From Lachnospiraceae bacterium (GTDB lineage: Bacteria > Bacillota > Clostridia > Lachnospirales > Lachnospiraceae): a stretch of 36,774 nt of DNA. The notes under the pieces are model-generated. The model was not told the DNA's origin and did no database searches. It worked only from the letters and a program-made list of their open reading frames with translations. Shown here in pieces: positions 15,518 through 25,856 of this stretch. The stretch is from assembly GCA_024682835.1 (NCBI GenBank), contig JAIKYU010000025.1, positions 1 to 36,774 of the forward strand. The letters run 5' to 3'. Positions within the stretch are counted from its first letter, which is position 1. Every line of letters starts with the position of its first letter. The position numbers were made by a program, and so were the translations under genes.

Positions 15518-16384
15518 TCAGTGAACCGCCATTTTCTTTACCGTTTCCACAATCTCATCCTTCAGCTCCCTCGTTTTGTCCTTGATGTGGCTGCTTGCCG
15601 AATGGGACAGCAAAACCGTGCTGACCATTTTGGATGCCGTCTGATAATCTCCGACCTCAAAGGCAAGCGCCGCGAGCAGATAGTCGGTTGTCGGCTCGTC
15701 CATGCCGCACATGGGATAGCCTTCCTTCTGTCTGGCCAGAACAAATCCCTCAAGGGCATTCTTCAGGAAGCTTTTCTCCAACGCCTCGTTTTCCGTTTTG
15801 ATCTGCTTGTAATCGGGCGAATTCCGGTCCAGAACATCGCGCTCTCCGCGCATGATCCAGGCCATTTTCAGGCACAGATACGCCTTTTCGCTGCTCTTGG
15901 CCATCTTGGCCTTGGCATTGGCAAGCGCCAGCTGAAAACGAAGCTTCGCATCCTCGTAGGTGTAATACTCCTCCCCCCAGATCTGCGGCCGGTAATTCAC
16001 ACAGATCTGCTTTCTCACGTTCTCGATCTGCATCCTGGTCGGATTGTTGAAATAACGGGTCAGTGCCGCATACCCGCATATCGGGCATGCCACCACGTCA
16101 TATTTCACCTGATCCACCGGCGTGTAAACCTGCCGCAGATCGCGTTCGATACGCATCAGACGGTTTTTGCCGGTACGAATCGTCTTATTCTTGAAGGCGT
16201 TCTCACAGACAGGGCAGGTGTAGCTCTTATCAAAGAGCAGATCCTTTTCCCCCAGCTGCACGACTTCCTTCACAACCGCGGGTGCTTTCTTGACCTCTTC
16301 CCGCTCCGGTTCGGCAAACAGATCGCCCTGTGCCAGATCGCCCAGTCCCAGATTGCCGAAATCGGAAAAAATATCTGTTGCCAT
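15518..16384 (-). CDS. DUF2225 family zinc-ribbon-like protein
   Basis: A 288-residue protein matching DUF2225, a family common in Clostridia and Bacilli with no known function. Two cysteine pairs, CPVC (57-60) and CPICGY (100-105), probably bind zinc. The C-terminal half is helical and resembles tetratricopeptide-type repeats (about 150-285, with LQLALANAK-like helices and YLLAALAFEVGDYQTA), which suggests a protein-interaction role. No membrane segment is seen. GGAGGGG lies 5 nt upstream of the ATG. It follows glnS by 12 nt and ends before the bidirectional terminator, so it is the last gene of the guaB-glnS block. Confidence 0.87.
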   Translation of the reverse strand: MATDIFSDFGNLGLGDLAQGDLFAEPEREEVKKAPAVVKEVVQLGEKDLLFDKSYTCPVCENAFKNKTIRTGKNRLMRIERDLRQVYTPVDQVKYDVVACPICGYAALTRYFNNPTRMQIENVRKQICVNYRPQIWGEEYYTYEDAKLRFQLALANAKAKMAKSSEKAYLCLKMAWIMRGERDVLDRNSPDYKQIKTENEALEKSFLKNALEGFVLARQKEGYPMCGMDEPTTDYLLAALAFEVGDYQTASKMVSTVLLSHSASSHIKDKTRELKDEIVETVKKMAVH

Positions 16385-16396
16385 TCTTGCCCCTCC

Positions 16397-18091
16397 TTAC
16401 TCTTTAGGCAGTACAAATGAACTCTTTAACGAGACGATGCGGTTAAACACCGGTGCGCCGTCTTTCCAGTCCTTCCGATCCGCGCAGAAAAAGCCGTTCC
16501 GCACAAACTGGAACTTGTCCTCCGGATGCACCGCAGCCAATGCCGGCTCCACCTTGACATCGGGGAGCACCTCGAGAGAATTCGGATTCAGATTGAGAGA
16601 TCCGTCCTCTTCGTTATACACGGGTTTATCCTCGTCGATGATGTTCTCATACAATCTGACCGTGCAGGTCGCCGCCTGCGCCGCACTCACCCAGTGGATC
16701 GTTCCCTTGACCTTGCGGCCGTCCGGCGAATCCCCGCCGCGGGTTTCCGGGTCATAGGTGCAATGCACGGCAGTCACCTCGCCGTTCTCATCCTTATCCA
16801 CGCCCACACAGCGCACGTAATAGGCATTCATGAGCCGCACCTCATTGCCTGGGAAGAGGCGGAAATACTTTTTCGGCGGCTCTTCCATGAAATCCTCCCG
16901 CTCAATATAAAGCTCCCTGCCGAAGGGCACCCGGCGAACACCGAGCTCGGGAACGTCCTTGTTGTTTTCGATCTCCATCTCCTCGGTCTGTCCCTCGGGA
17001 TAGTTGTCGATCACCAGCCTGAGGGGACGCAGAACCGCCATCATACGCGGTGCCTTCTCCTTCAGATCTTCCCGTATGCAGTATTCCAGCATGGCATCAT
17101 CCGCAACGGAATTGGCCTTGCTGACACCGCAGAGATCCACAAAACGTCTGATCGAATCCGGCGTGTAGCCGCGTCTGCGCAGCGCGGCAATCGTCACCAG
17201 ACGCGGATCATCCCAGCCGTCCACAATTCCGTCGTCCACCAGCTTTTTGATGTAGCGTTTTCCCGTGACTACGTGATCCAGATAGAGCTTGGCAAATTCG
17301 ATCTGTCTGGGCGGGTGGGCAAAGCCGCACTCCCGCACCACCCAGTCGTAGAGCGGGCGGTGATCCTCAAATTCAAGTGTGCAGATGGAATGCGTCACGC
17401 CCTCGAAGGCATCCTCCAACGGGTGGGCAAAATCGTACATCGGGTAGATGCACCACCGATCTCCGGTACGTGCGTGCGATATATGCGCGACGCGATAGAG
17501 AATGGGATCCCGCATGTTGATGTTGGGGGAAGCCATATCTATCCTGGCGCGCAGGGTCATGGCTCCGTCAGGCACCGATCCACTCTGCATCTCTTCGAAC
17601 ATACGGAGATTGTCCTCCACGCTTCGGTCTCTGTCCGGATCCGGCTTTCCCGGCTCTGTGAGTGTCCCGCGATACTCCCTGATTTCGTCAGCGGTGAGGG
17701 TCGAAACATACGCCTTGCCCTTCCGGATCAGCTTGACTGCCTCATCCCGCATCTGCTCGAAATAATCAGAGGCATAGAATAACCGGTCTTCATAGTCCGC
17801 GCCCAGCCACTGCACGTCGCTGATGATGGAATCCATAAACTCGCTTTTTTCCTTGGTCGGGTTGGTATCATCAAAGCGCAGGTTGAACTTCCCCCCATAC
17901 TCCTGAGCCAGGCCGTAATTGAGAAGGATACTTTTGGCGTGTCCGATATGCAGAAATCCGTTCGGTTCCGGAGGGAAGCGCGTCACCACGCCTTCGTACA
18001 CGCCCTCCTTCAGATCCCTGTCGATCTCATGCTCGATAAAATTGCGCGATCCGCCCTTATCCTGCAGCTGTTCGATGTTATTTTCTCCCAT
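16397..18091 (-). CDS. glnS: Glutaminyl-tRNA synthetase
   Basis: GlnRS charges tRNA-Gln directly. The 564-residue protein has the class I motif in [14 protein letters not shown] (41-54, HIGH at 48-51), the Glu/Gln-type DGWDDPRL segment (291-298) and a C-terminal beta-barrel anticodon-binding region (about 345-555). The KMSKS-equivalent loop reads TGKR (276-279) rather than MSKR; I recall the same wording in other Lachnospiraceae GlnRS, so this is probably a lineage variant. The start is uncertain: I chose ATG 18091, which gives a normal N-terminus; an ATG at 18130 directly after the previous stop would add 13 residues. It follows the GGDEF-EAL gene closely and precedes DUF2225 by 12 nt. A direct GlnRS often coexists with GatCAB in Clostridia. 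Confidence 0.94.
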   Translation of the reverse strand: MGENNIEQLQDKGGSRNFIEHEIDRDLKEGVYEGVVTRFPPEPNGFLHIGHAKSILLNYGLAQEYGGKFNLRFDDTNPTKEKSEFMDSIISDVQWLGADYEDRLFYASDYFEQMRDEAVKLIRKGKAYVSTLTADEIREYRGTLTEPGKPDPDRDRSVEDNLRMFEEMQSGSVPDGAMTLRARIDMASPNINMRDPILYRVAHISHARTGDRWCIYPMYDFAHPLEDAFEGVTHSICTLEFEDHRPLYDWVVRECGFAHPPRQIEFAKLYLDHVVTGKRYIKKLVDDGIVDGWDDPRLVTIAALRRRGYTPDSIRRFVDLCGVSKANSVADDAMLEYCIREDLKEKAPRMMAVLRPLRLVIDNYPEGQTEEMEIENNKDVPELGVRRVPFGRELYIEREDFMEEPPKKYFRLFPGNEVRLMNAYYVRCVGVDKDENGEVTAVHCTYDPETRGGDSPDGRKVKGTIHWVSAAQAATCTVRLYENIIDEDKPVYNEEDGSLNLNPNSLEVLPDVKVEPALAAVHPEDKFQFVRNGFFCADRKDWKDGAPVFNRIVSLKSSFVLPKE

Positions 18092-18131
18092 GTCCGTTTG
18101 TACCTTTCTTTTCCGGTCCTCTGCCGTCATG

Positions 18132-20336
18132 CTACCGCAGCTTCGGTTTTTCCCCGCCCGTCGTGATATAGAGCGCCTCAAACTCCTCCCGGGACAGCGG
18201 ATGATTAAAGTAAAAGCCCTGAATGTACCTGACCTTCATTCCCTCCAGAATCCGGTACTGGGACGGCGTCTCGATTCCCTCCACGCAGATCTCCGCGCCG
18301 ATGGCATCCGCCAGCTCGCCGACCATCCGGATAAAGGACTGTGAGTACCGGTCTTCCGTGAGATCCCTCACAAACCCCTGATCCACCTTGATCAGGTCGA
18401 AGGGCAGCTCCCGCAGATTGCTGAGGGAGGAATAGCCCGTCCCGAACCCGTCCAGCGCAAGCAGAATTCCCAGCGCACGAAGCTTTTCAAGGATTCCCTT
18501 CGTGCGGTCAAGATCATTGATCGCCAGTGCTTCCGTAACCTCTATCACCAGATTGCCGGGGTTTAAGCCGGACTCGTCAAGAATCCCCCGCACCCTGTCC
18601 ACGATATCATTCTGCAGAAGCTGCACCACGGAGAGATTGATATGTATCCTGAGCTTCTTTGCCCCTTCATCGTTCCATTTCCGGCATTGCGCGCAGGCAA
18701 GCCTCGCGATATGATTGCCGATCGGATTGATGTATCCGAGATACTCCGCAAGCGGAATGAACTCCGCGGGCGACAGAAATCCCAACTGTGCGCTGTTCCA
18801 GCGAATCAGCGCCTCCGCTCCGACACAGGGGCTTCCTTCATCACGGATGTCGATAATCGGCTGATAGTAAATCTCAAATTCCTCATATCCGTGCTCTGCG
18901 GCATTCCTCAGGCTGTTCTCCATGTCGGATCGCCTCGAAGAAGCGCCGGTCAGATTCTCGGAGTAGGCGGCGACGCGGTTTTTTCCGCTCTTCTTCGCCT
19001 CATACATCGCGATATCCGCTTTGCGGATCACATCCTCCACGCTCGTGCCATCTGTCGGAAAAACCGCGGTGCCCATGCTCATCGCACAGTAATAGTCCGC
19101 ATCCTTCAAAAACCACGGTCTGGAAAAAACCGCCCGCACATCCGTCATGATCTCCCCGACGCGATCATGCTCGCCGGGCGGTATCAGAATAACAAACTCA
19201 TCGCCGCCCATTCGGTAACATGTGTTATGTATCCCTTCCACACCCTGCATGGCCTGTGAAATGGATCGAAGAAGCAGATCTCCGTACTGGTGTCCAAGAC
19301 CGTCATTAATCTTCTTGAAATCATCCAGGTCGATGTAAAAAACACTTCCCTGCGTGCCGTTCTTTCTCGCCTCTTCAAGGAAACCGGCAAGATCCCGCTC
19401 GCAGCACATCCGGTTGTACAGGCCGGTCAGGAAATCCGTATAGGCCTGGGTCTCAATCTTATTCTGATAAAGCTGCTTCTCCGTGATGTCATAGAGGGCG
19501 AGCAGCAGAACGGCGCTACCGTCCACCCAGGTGATCTCCGTGTAGAAGACCTCATACCAGCGGTTTCTCTTCTCGTAAAAGACCTCGTACGAACCGTGTT
19601 TTTTATCGCGGTCGATCCGTGTCTCAAACAGCTCCTCGAGTCTGCCCTCCCGCAGCTCCGAGGAAAACTGGTCACGCAGATTGCGGTTGGCGAACAGCAG
19701 GCTGTTGGCCACGGTATCGCGCACATAAATACTGCTGCCGATGTTGTCCAGAATGGCCTCCAGCGAGGCGAAGGAGCTGGCCAGCGAATTGCGCTGAATG
19801 CGCCGCATGACGATGGATTCCAGAATCCGGATCGCGTCCTCCATGAACTGCTGCTCATCCTGACGGAATATGCGCTGTCTGCGGCACTCACCAAAGCAGA
19901 CGTAGAAACCGATCCGTCCGTTGATCACGAGCGGCAGCACCGCGACCGCCGTCAGCCCGATCTGTCCCAACTGTTCGCGGTCAGCCTCCGGGAGCTTGGT
20001 ATCACAGGACACGTACAGCGGCCTGTCCCCGTGAAGAAACCAGAAACGTTCCCTGTTCTGCGTCTCCTCGATCAGGACATTCCTGCCGGTGATCGTCCAC
20101 TGGACATGGAAGTCCACTCTGTCATCCTGTCGGTGCAAATGTCCGATAAATGCATTGCTGATGTCAAGATACGAGCCGATCCGTGAAATCATCTGGTACA
20201 TCACGGTTTCGATCGGTTCATCGCTGGTAAGCAGCGAGACGATATCCGTCATCGCCTGCGCGCGTTCTAACGCGCTGGTAAGCTCCGTTTCCGAATTCTG
20301 TGATGCGGTATTTTTTCTGCGCTCGGTGTCCGGCAA
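18132..20336 (-). CDS. GAF-PAS-GGDEF-EAL cyclic-di-GMP signalling protein
   Basis: A 734-residue cytoplasmic protein with a GAF-like sensor (about 25-180), PAS-like domain (190-290), GGDEF diguanylate cyclase domain (295-460) and EAL phosphodiesterase domain (475-725). The cyclase signature GGDEF is intact (377-381); no RxxD inhibitory site occurs at the expected place before it. In the EAL domain EAL (508-510), INLS (566-569), EVTE (599-602), KVD (650-652) and EGIET (686-690) are present, but the metal-binding DDFGTG reads DGFGTG (629-634): Gly630 replaces the second Asp. This favours cyclase activity or a sensing role for the EAL domain. The start is a TTG at 20336 with AAGGGG 7 nt upstream. 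It lies 46 nt after guaB, and GTP is the cyclase substrate. Confidence 0.88.
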   Translation of the reverse strand: MPDTERRKNTASQNSETELTSALERAQAMTDIVSLLTSDEPIETVMYQMISRIGSYLDISNAFIGHLHRQDDRVDFHVQWTITGRNVLIEETQNRERFWFLHGDRPLYVSCDTKLPEADREQLGQIGLTAVAVLPLVINGRIGFYVCFGECRRQRIFRQDEQQFMEDAIRILESIVMRRIQRNSLASSFASLEAILDNIGSSIYVRDTVANSLLFANRNLRDQFSSELREGRLEELFETRIDRDKKHGSYEVFYEKRNRWYEVFYTEITWVDGSAVLLLALYDITEKQLYQNKIETQAYTDFLTGLYNRMCCERDLAGFLEEARKNGTQGSVFYIDLDDFKKINDGLGHQYGDLLLRSISQAMQGVEGIHNTCYRMGGDEFVILIPPGEHDRVGEIMTDVRAVFSRPWFLKDADYYCAMSMGTAVFPTDGTSVEDVIRKADIAMYEAKKSGKNRVAAYSENLTGASSRRSDMENSLRNAAEHGYEEFEIYYQPIIDIRDEGSPCVGAEALIRWNSAQLGFLSPAEFIPLAEYLGYINPIGNHIARLACAQCRKWNDEGAKKLRIHINLSVVQLLQNDIVDRVRGILDESGLNPGNLVIEVTEALAINDLDRTKGILEKLRALGILLALDGFGTGYSSLSNLRELPFDLIKVDQGFVRDLTEDRYSQSFIRMVGELADAIGAEICVEGIETPSQYRILEGMKVRYIQGFYFNHPLSREEFEALYITTGGEKPKLR

Positions 20337-20382
20337 AGTCGTTCCCCTTACTGAATGTAAATCATTTGATTACACGCTTTGG

Positions 20383-21852
<1,470 letters not shown>

Positions 21853-22350
21853 TTATTCTGTGAACACTTTTCTCGGTGCAACGTTCCTGACCGCACGGAC
21901 AAATCCCTCACTCGGCTCAAGGATCAGTCGCTCTTTGCCCTCCATGATCATCACGTAACGAGGATCCGGCTGATCCTCGCCGGCCGCGTAATCTTTGGTT
22001 GTGAGCTGTCTGGATTTGTACTCATCGAGATGATGCGAATGAATCGGAGCGAATATCTCCATCTTGTCGATATCATAGCTTGCCACGTGCTTTCTCCGGC
22101 TCTTGTTGAAAATGACGTCGACAGAGAGTTCCTTTTCAATATACTGGTATTCATATTCCACAGAGGAGCGAAGCCTGAAGAACCAGACGCCGACTCCTGC
22201 CGCTATGGCAACGATAAAAGCAATCAGATTGGCAAACAACAGGCCCAGAAGCAGAAATCCGGCGCACAGCATGATACAGAGGATATATAAGAAACGAAAG
22301 AGCGTCACGCTCTTAGCTCTCGTCATGCACTCCACGTAGGTATTTTCCAT
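21853..22350 (-). CDS. Two-membrane-segment protein, probably DUF6106 family
   Basis: A 165-residue protein of unknown function with two adjacent hydrophobic segments (about 17-37 and 39-57) forming a hairpin in the membrane, then a cytoplasmic domain of about 105 residues with charged strands (EYEYQYIEKELSVD, 64-77; KMEIFAPIHSHHLDEY). The layout resembles small Lachnospiraceae proteins annotated DUF6106; I give that name with moderate confidence. The soluble domain has the feel of a PH-like or bacterial b-PH domain with a membrane hairpin. The start at 22350 is supported by GGAGG 6 nt upstream, rather than the in-frame ATG at 22371. First gene of the guaB block. Confidence 0.72.
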   Translation of the reverse strand: MENTYVECMTRAKSVTLFRFLYILCIMLCAGFLLLGLLFANLIAFIVAIAAGVGVWFFRLRSSVEYEYQYIEKELSVDVIFNKSRRKHVASYDIDKMEIFAPIHSHHLDEYKSRQLTTKDYAAGEDQPDPRYVMIMEGKERLILEPSEGFVRAVRNVAPRKVFTE

Positions 22351-22366
22351 TGACTGCCTCCAAAAT

Positions 22367-22394
22367 TTCACAGATTCTGATTCTGTGCTATACT
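22367..22394 (+). promoter_or_regulatory. Putative promoter of the membrane-anchored protein gene, with an internal palindrome
   Basis: TTCACA (22367-22372) and TATACT (22389-22394) are 16 nt apart. A near-perfect 19-bp palindrome, CACAGA-N7-TCTGTG (22369-22387), fills the spacer, a place where a bound repressor would block polymerase. Leader about 63 nt to the ATG at 22464. Confidence 0.5.
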
Positions 22395-22417
22395 GATTTG
22401 AGAAAATAATTCCTTAT

Positions 22418-22446
22418 ATTTTACAAAAAAAATATCCGTTTGGCAA
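22418..22446 (-). promoter_or_regulatory. Putative promoter of the DUF6106-like/guaB unit
   Basis: On the minus strand TTGCCA (22446-22441) and TAAAAT (22423-22418) are 17 nt apart. Predicted start near 22411, giving a leader of about 60 nt that contains the 22369-22387 palindrome. No purine riboswitch is recognisable. Confidence 0.5.
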
Positions 22447-22463
22447 GGAGTGACAGAAGAACC

Positions 22464-23231
22464 ATGAAGATTACCCTGAACGAATCAGAAACTCCGGCCG
22501 CTGCACAAAAAGAGGCCGACCGTACAGCGGAGCCCGCGCGAAATCTTACCGACGAAGAACTGAAAAAACTGAGACGCACGCGCTTTGAACAGATGGGGCC
22601 GCGGGAAAAAATCCTCTATTTTCTGGATTACTACAAGATCCCTCTCATCCTGATCACGGCCACCGTCCTGCTCATCGCAAGCATTGCGCACGAGGTGCTG
22701 ACCGCAAAGCCGACCGGTTTCACCGCCGAACTGATCAACGCGCAGCTTTATGATACACAGGAGTTTGGGGAGCGTTTTGCCGAGGCTGCGGGGATCGACA
22801 CGAGCAGAGAACTCTGCGTGATTGACGCGGATGCCCTGTCATCCGGCGGCGGCACCGGAACCCAGGCGGATCTGTACTCCGCGGAGCGCATTCTGGTCCG
22901 CATCTCTGCCGCGGAAATGGACATTCTGGCCGCCGACGAGGAAATTTTCCGCAATTATGCACGCCAGAGTATTTTCAGTGATCTGCGGGAAGCGCTGGAC
23001 GCGGAAACCTATGCTTTGTTTGAGCCATGGCTTGTGTACGAGCCGCTGGAGCTGGAGGACGGGCAGCTGTCCGAGCCTGTTCCGACAGGCATCCGTCTCG
23101 ATGCGGCGCCGGTGTTTTGCGACGCGGGCATCTACCCGAACGGCGGCGTCATCGGCATCGTGGCCAACAGCCCGCACCCCGACAGAGCCGTCGCATTTCT
23201 GAAGTTTATATTTGCGTTTCAACAAATATAG
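22464..23231 (+). CDS. Single-pass membrane protein with a binding-protein-like C-terminus
   Basis: A 255-residue protein of unknown function. It has a charged cytoplasmic N-terminus (1-57), one membrane segment (about 58-76, IPLILITATVLLIASIA) and an outer domain of about 175 residues. The end of that domain (GIYPNGGVIGIVANSPHPDRAVAFLKFIF) resembles the closing segment of extracellular solute-binding proteins, where leftover positions after a run of NS-x-HP are followed by AVxFLxF. No transporter genes lie beside it. AAGGAG lies 12 nt before the ATG at 22464, and the in-frame ATG at 22440 lies before that site. Its last 26 nt overlap the end of the ask gene on the opposite strand, so the two transcripts converge and pair. 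Confidence 0.75.
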   Translation: MKITLNESETPAAAQKEADRTAEPARNLTDEELKKLRRTRFEQMGPREKILYFLDYYKIPLILITATVLLIASIAHEVLTAKPTGFTAELINAQLYDTQEFGERFAEAAGIDTSRELCVIDADALSSGGGTGTQADLYSAERILVRISAAEMDILAADEEIFRNYARQSIFSDLREALDAETYALFEPWLVYEPLELEDGQLSEPVPTGIRLDAAPVFCDAGIYPNGGVIGIVANSPHPDRAVAFLKFIFAFQQI

Positions 23232-24525
23232 CGTAAATAGCCTCTATTGCGCGCTCAAAATCATCATTATCCACACCGATGATGACGTTGAGCTCGCTGG
23301 AACCCTGATCAATCATTCGGACATTGATGCGCGCATGTGCGAGGGCCGAGAAGATCCTTCCGGCCGTGCCGCGCGTTGATTTCATGCCCCGGCCGACAAC
23401 CGCGATCAGCGCGAGACCAGACTCGATCTCCAGCACGTCCGGTCTGGCCAGCCGGTAAATCCCCGACACCACCGCCTGCTCCTTGGAGACAAATTCATCC
23501 TCGTGAACAAACACCGTCATGGTGTCAATTCCGGACGGTACGTGCTCGATCGAAATGTTCTGATCCTCAAAAGCCTGAAGGACGCGCCTGACAAACCCGA
23601 CCTCCGAATTCATCATATCCTTGGCGATACTGACACTGCAGAAGCCCTTCTTTCCCGCAATGCCGGTGATGATGTAGCGGGATTTCTTTGCGGTGCTCTC
23701 CACGATCCAGGTTCCGTCATCCTCCGGGTCATTGGTGTTCCGGATATTGATCGGTATCCCTTCCTTGCGGACCGGGAATATCGAATCCTCATGCAGCACG
23801 GATGCGCCCATATAGGCAAGCTCGCGCAGCTCGAGGTAGGTGATGGTCTCTATCTTCTTCGGGTGCTTGATAATCCTCGGGTCCGCCACCAGAAAGCCGG
23901 AGACATCCGTCCAGTTTTCATAGACGTCCGCATGTGCCGCCCGCGAGACGATCGCGCCGGTAATATCGCTTCCGCCGCGGGAAAACGTCCGGATCGAACC
24001 GTCCGGCATCGCCCCGTAAAACCCGGGAATCACCGCACGTTCAACGGTTTTTAACCGCTCGCCGAGGACGGCATTGGTCTTCTCCGAATCGAAATCACCG
24101 TTCGCGTTAAAAAAGATCACCTCCGCAGCGTCCACAAAGGAAAACCCGAGATAATCCGCCATGACAATTCCGTTCAGATATTCTCCGCGGGAAGCCGCAT
24201 AGTCGCGACCCGCCCCCTCAGAGAGCATCCTGTTGATCTTTTCAAACTCCTCGTCCAACGACAGGGAAAGGGAGAGCCCTTTGATGATGTCGTCATATCT
24301 GCCGCGAATCTCACGCAGCACCCCGGCAAAATCCTTACCTGCCGACGCCAGATCTTCACACTGATAGAGCAGATCCGTGACCTTGGTGTCACCGGAGACC
24401 CGTTTCCCCGGTGCGGACGGGACAACGTAGCGCCTGTCCTTATCGCTGTTGATGATCCTGCCTACCTTGGCAAACTGTTCCGCATCTGCCAGGGAACTGC
24501 CTCCGAATTTAACGACTTTTTTCAT
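23206..24525 (-). CDS. Aspartate kinase
   Basis: Aspartate kinase phosphorylates aspartate, the first step of lysine, methionine and threonine synthesis. The 439-residue protein has KFGGSS (6-11), SRGEYLN (112-118) and FSRGGSDITG (181-190) in the kinase domain, and tandem ACT domains from about residue 300 to the end (ISIEHVP and a closing INVRMIDQGSSELNVI) that normally bind the feedback inhibitor. The site GGAG lies 4 nt before the ATG. It follows hom by 18 nt; together they form the entry and branch enzymes of the pathway. The final 26 nt overlap the opposite-strand membrane protein gene. Which amino acid inhibits it cannot be read from the sequence. Confidence 0.96.
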   Translation of the reverse strand: MKKVVKFGGSSLADAEQFAKVGRIINSDKDRRYVVPSAPGKRVSGDTKVTDLLYQCEDLASAGKDFAGVLREIRGRYDDIIKGLSLSLSLDEEFEKINRMLSEGAGRDYAASRGEYLNGIVMADYLGFSFVDAAEVIFFNANGDFDSEKTNAVLGERLKTVERAVIPGFYGAMPDGSIRTFSRGGSDITGAIVSRAAHADVYENWTDVSGFLVADPRIIKHPKKIETITYLELRELAYMGASVLHEDSIFPVRKEGIPINIRNTNDPEDDGTWIVESTAKKSRYIITGIAGKKGFCSVSIAKDMMNSEVGFVRRVLQAFEDQNISIEHVPSGIDTMTVFVHEDEFVSKEQAVVSGIYRLARPDVLEIESGLALIAVVGRGMKSTRGTAGRIFSALAHARINVRMIDQGSSELNVIIGVDNDDFERAIEAIYAIFVETQI

Positions 24526-24543
24526 CTCCGCTCCTCTGATGCC

Positions 24544-25761
24544 TCATTCATCCAGTACGCGAATCCAGTTGCGCACGCCGGACAGTGATTCCAGCTGCCC
24601 GGTAAACGCGCTCTCCCGAAGCTTCCCTGTCAACAGGCAGGCCTCCTCCGCGCCGTCCGCTCCCTTCACGGTTTTGCATGTGCTGCCCTCAAACGCAGCC
24701 TGCGCCTCCTGCGCATGGCTTCCATCCACTCTCAGGAAATAACGGCGGAAGCCATCGCCCGCGGGAGCAAGCTCCACTGCGTCCGCGCTCATGGAAACAG
24801 GCACTGTGCTTCCGGCATTGCGCACAATCTCACACACATCGGCAACCACGGCACTCGCAGTCGCGTCCCGGCCTGCCCCCTGGCCATAATACATGGAGGT
24901 GCCGAGCATATTGCCATCCACGGCGATTGCGTTGAAAACGCCGTTTACGGAGGCCAGTGGATTCTCCCTTCCGATCAGATACGGTGCCACGGAGATATCC
25001 AGGCCTTTGTCCGTGCATCTGCAATGGCCGAGAAGCTTGATCGCCATGCCAAACTCCCGCGCACCGCTCAGATCAGCCGTGGAAATCCGTGTGATTCCCT
25101 CCGTCGGCACCGACTCCGAATCGACGTAGCCGCCCATCATCAGCGAGCCCAGAATCGCTATCTTGCGGCACGCATCGTGCCCCTCGATATCGGCAGACGG
25201 ATCGCGCTCCGCATACCCCAACTCCTGTGCCTGCCTGAGCACATCCTCAAAGGATGCGCCCTCCTGGTCCATGCGGGTCAGGATATAATTGGTCGTTCCA
25301 TTCAGAATCCCGGTAATTCCAGTGATACGTTCGCTTTTCAGCGCGCCCTCCAGCGTTCGTAAAATCGGTATCCCGCCTCCGACACTCGCCTCAAAGAGGT
25401 AGCTCACCCGGTTTTCACGCGCAATGCGCACCAGCTCCGGGCCATGCTTAGCCACCAGTTCCTTGTTGGAGGTGCAGACACTCTTACCCGCCTGGAGCGC
25501 CTTTTTGGTGAATTCGTAGGCAGGATTGACGCCGCCCATGGTCTCACAGACCACACGGATTTCAGGATCATCCAGTATCGTCTGAAAATCGTGGGTCACC
25601 TGCTTTTCATGGGGATCTCCCGGGAATTCCCGCAGATCGAGAATCGCCTTTACCCTCACGTCATCGTGTGCGCTCGCACGCACCTCGCCTGTATTCTCGT
25701 CGAGGACATGCGCCACACCGCTGCCTACCGTACCATATCCCAGAATCGCTATGCTCGTCAT
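24544..25761 (-). CDS. hom: Homoserine dehydrogenase
   Basis: This enzyme reduces aspartate semialdehyde to homoserine using NAD(P)H. The 405-residue protein has the Rossmann glycine motif GYGTVGSG (8-15), TSNKELVA, NGTTNYIL and the family signature with ERDPSADIEGHDACRK. The C-terminal 65 residues (from YFLRVDGS) form a short ACT-like regulatory domain. The ATG at 25761 is chosen, with AGGAG 9 nt upstream; a more distal in-frame ATG at 25803 would place the start inside the leader hairpin. hom and ask form an operon, and the promoter lies over the terminator of the chemoreceptor gene. Confidence 0.96.
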   Translation of the reverse strand: MTSIAILGYGTVGSGVAHVLDENTGEVRASAHDDVRVKAILDLREFPGDPHEKQVTHDFQTILDDPEIRVVCETMGGVNPAYEFTKKALQAGKSVCTSNKELVAKHGPELVRIARENRVSYLFEASVGGGIPILRTLEGALKSERITGITGILNGTTNYILTRMDQEGASFEDVLRQAQELGYAERDPSADIEGHDACRKIAILGSLMMGGYVDSESVPTEGITRISTADLSGAREFGMAIKLLGHCRCTDKGLDISVAPYLIGRENPLASVNGVFNAIAVDGNMLGTSMYYGQGAGRDATASAVVADVCEIVRNAGSTVPVSMSADAVELAPAGDGFRRYFLRVDGSHAQEAQAAFEGSTCKTVKGADGAEEACLLTGKLRESAFTGQLESLSGVRNWIRVLDE

Positions 25762-25785
25762 CGTTTTGTTCTCCTGCTCATAATG

Positions 25786-25816
25786 AAAAACCTTTCGCCG
25801 CAAAAACGGCGAAAGG
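25786..25816 (-). terminator. Terminator of the chemoreceptor gene
   Basis: On the minus strand CCTTTCGCCG (25816-25807) pairs perfectly with CGGCGAAAGG (25800-25791) around a 6-nt loop, followed by T5 (25790-25786). It lies 40 nt after the chemoreceptor stop and 25 nt before the hom ATG. It could also act as an attenuator for hom. Confidence 0.75.
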
Positions 25817-25817
25817 T

Positions 25818-25826
25818 ATTATAACA
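25818..25826 (-). promoter_or_regulatory. Extended -10 promoter of hom-ask inside the terminator region
   Basis: Minus-strand TGTTATAAT (25826-25818) is a perfect extended -10 element; the -35 region is weak (TGGTAT). The predicted start near 25811 falls within the 5' arm of the terminator stem, so transcripts starting here would lack about half of that arm. Confidence 0.6.
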
Positions 25827-25856
25827 CAAAACTGTTTTCAATACCATGCTTTCTTG

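Noticed and set aside
16397-18091. GlnRS with TGKR in place of the MSKR loop, considered as a defective or transferred enzyme
   Set aside because: The rest is intact and I recall the same wording in other Lachnospiraceae GlnRS, so it is likely a lineage variant.
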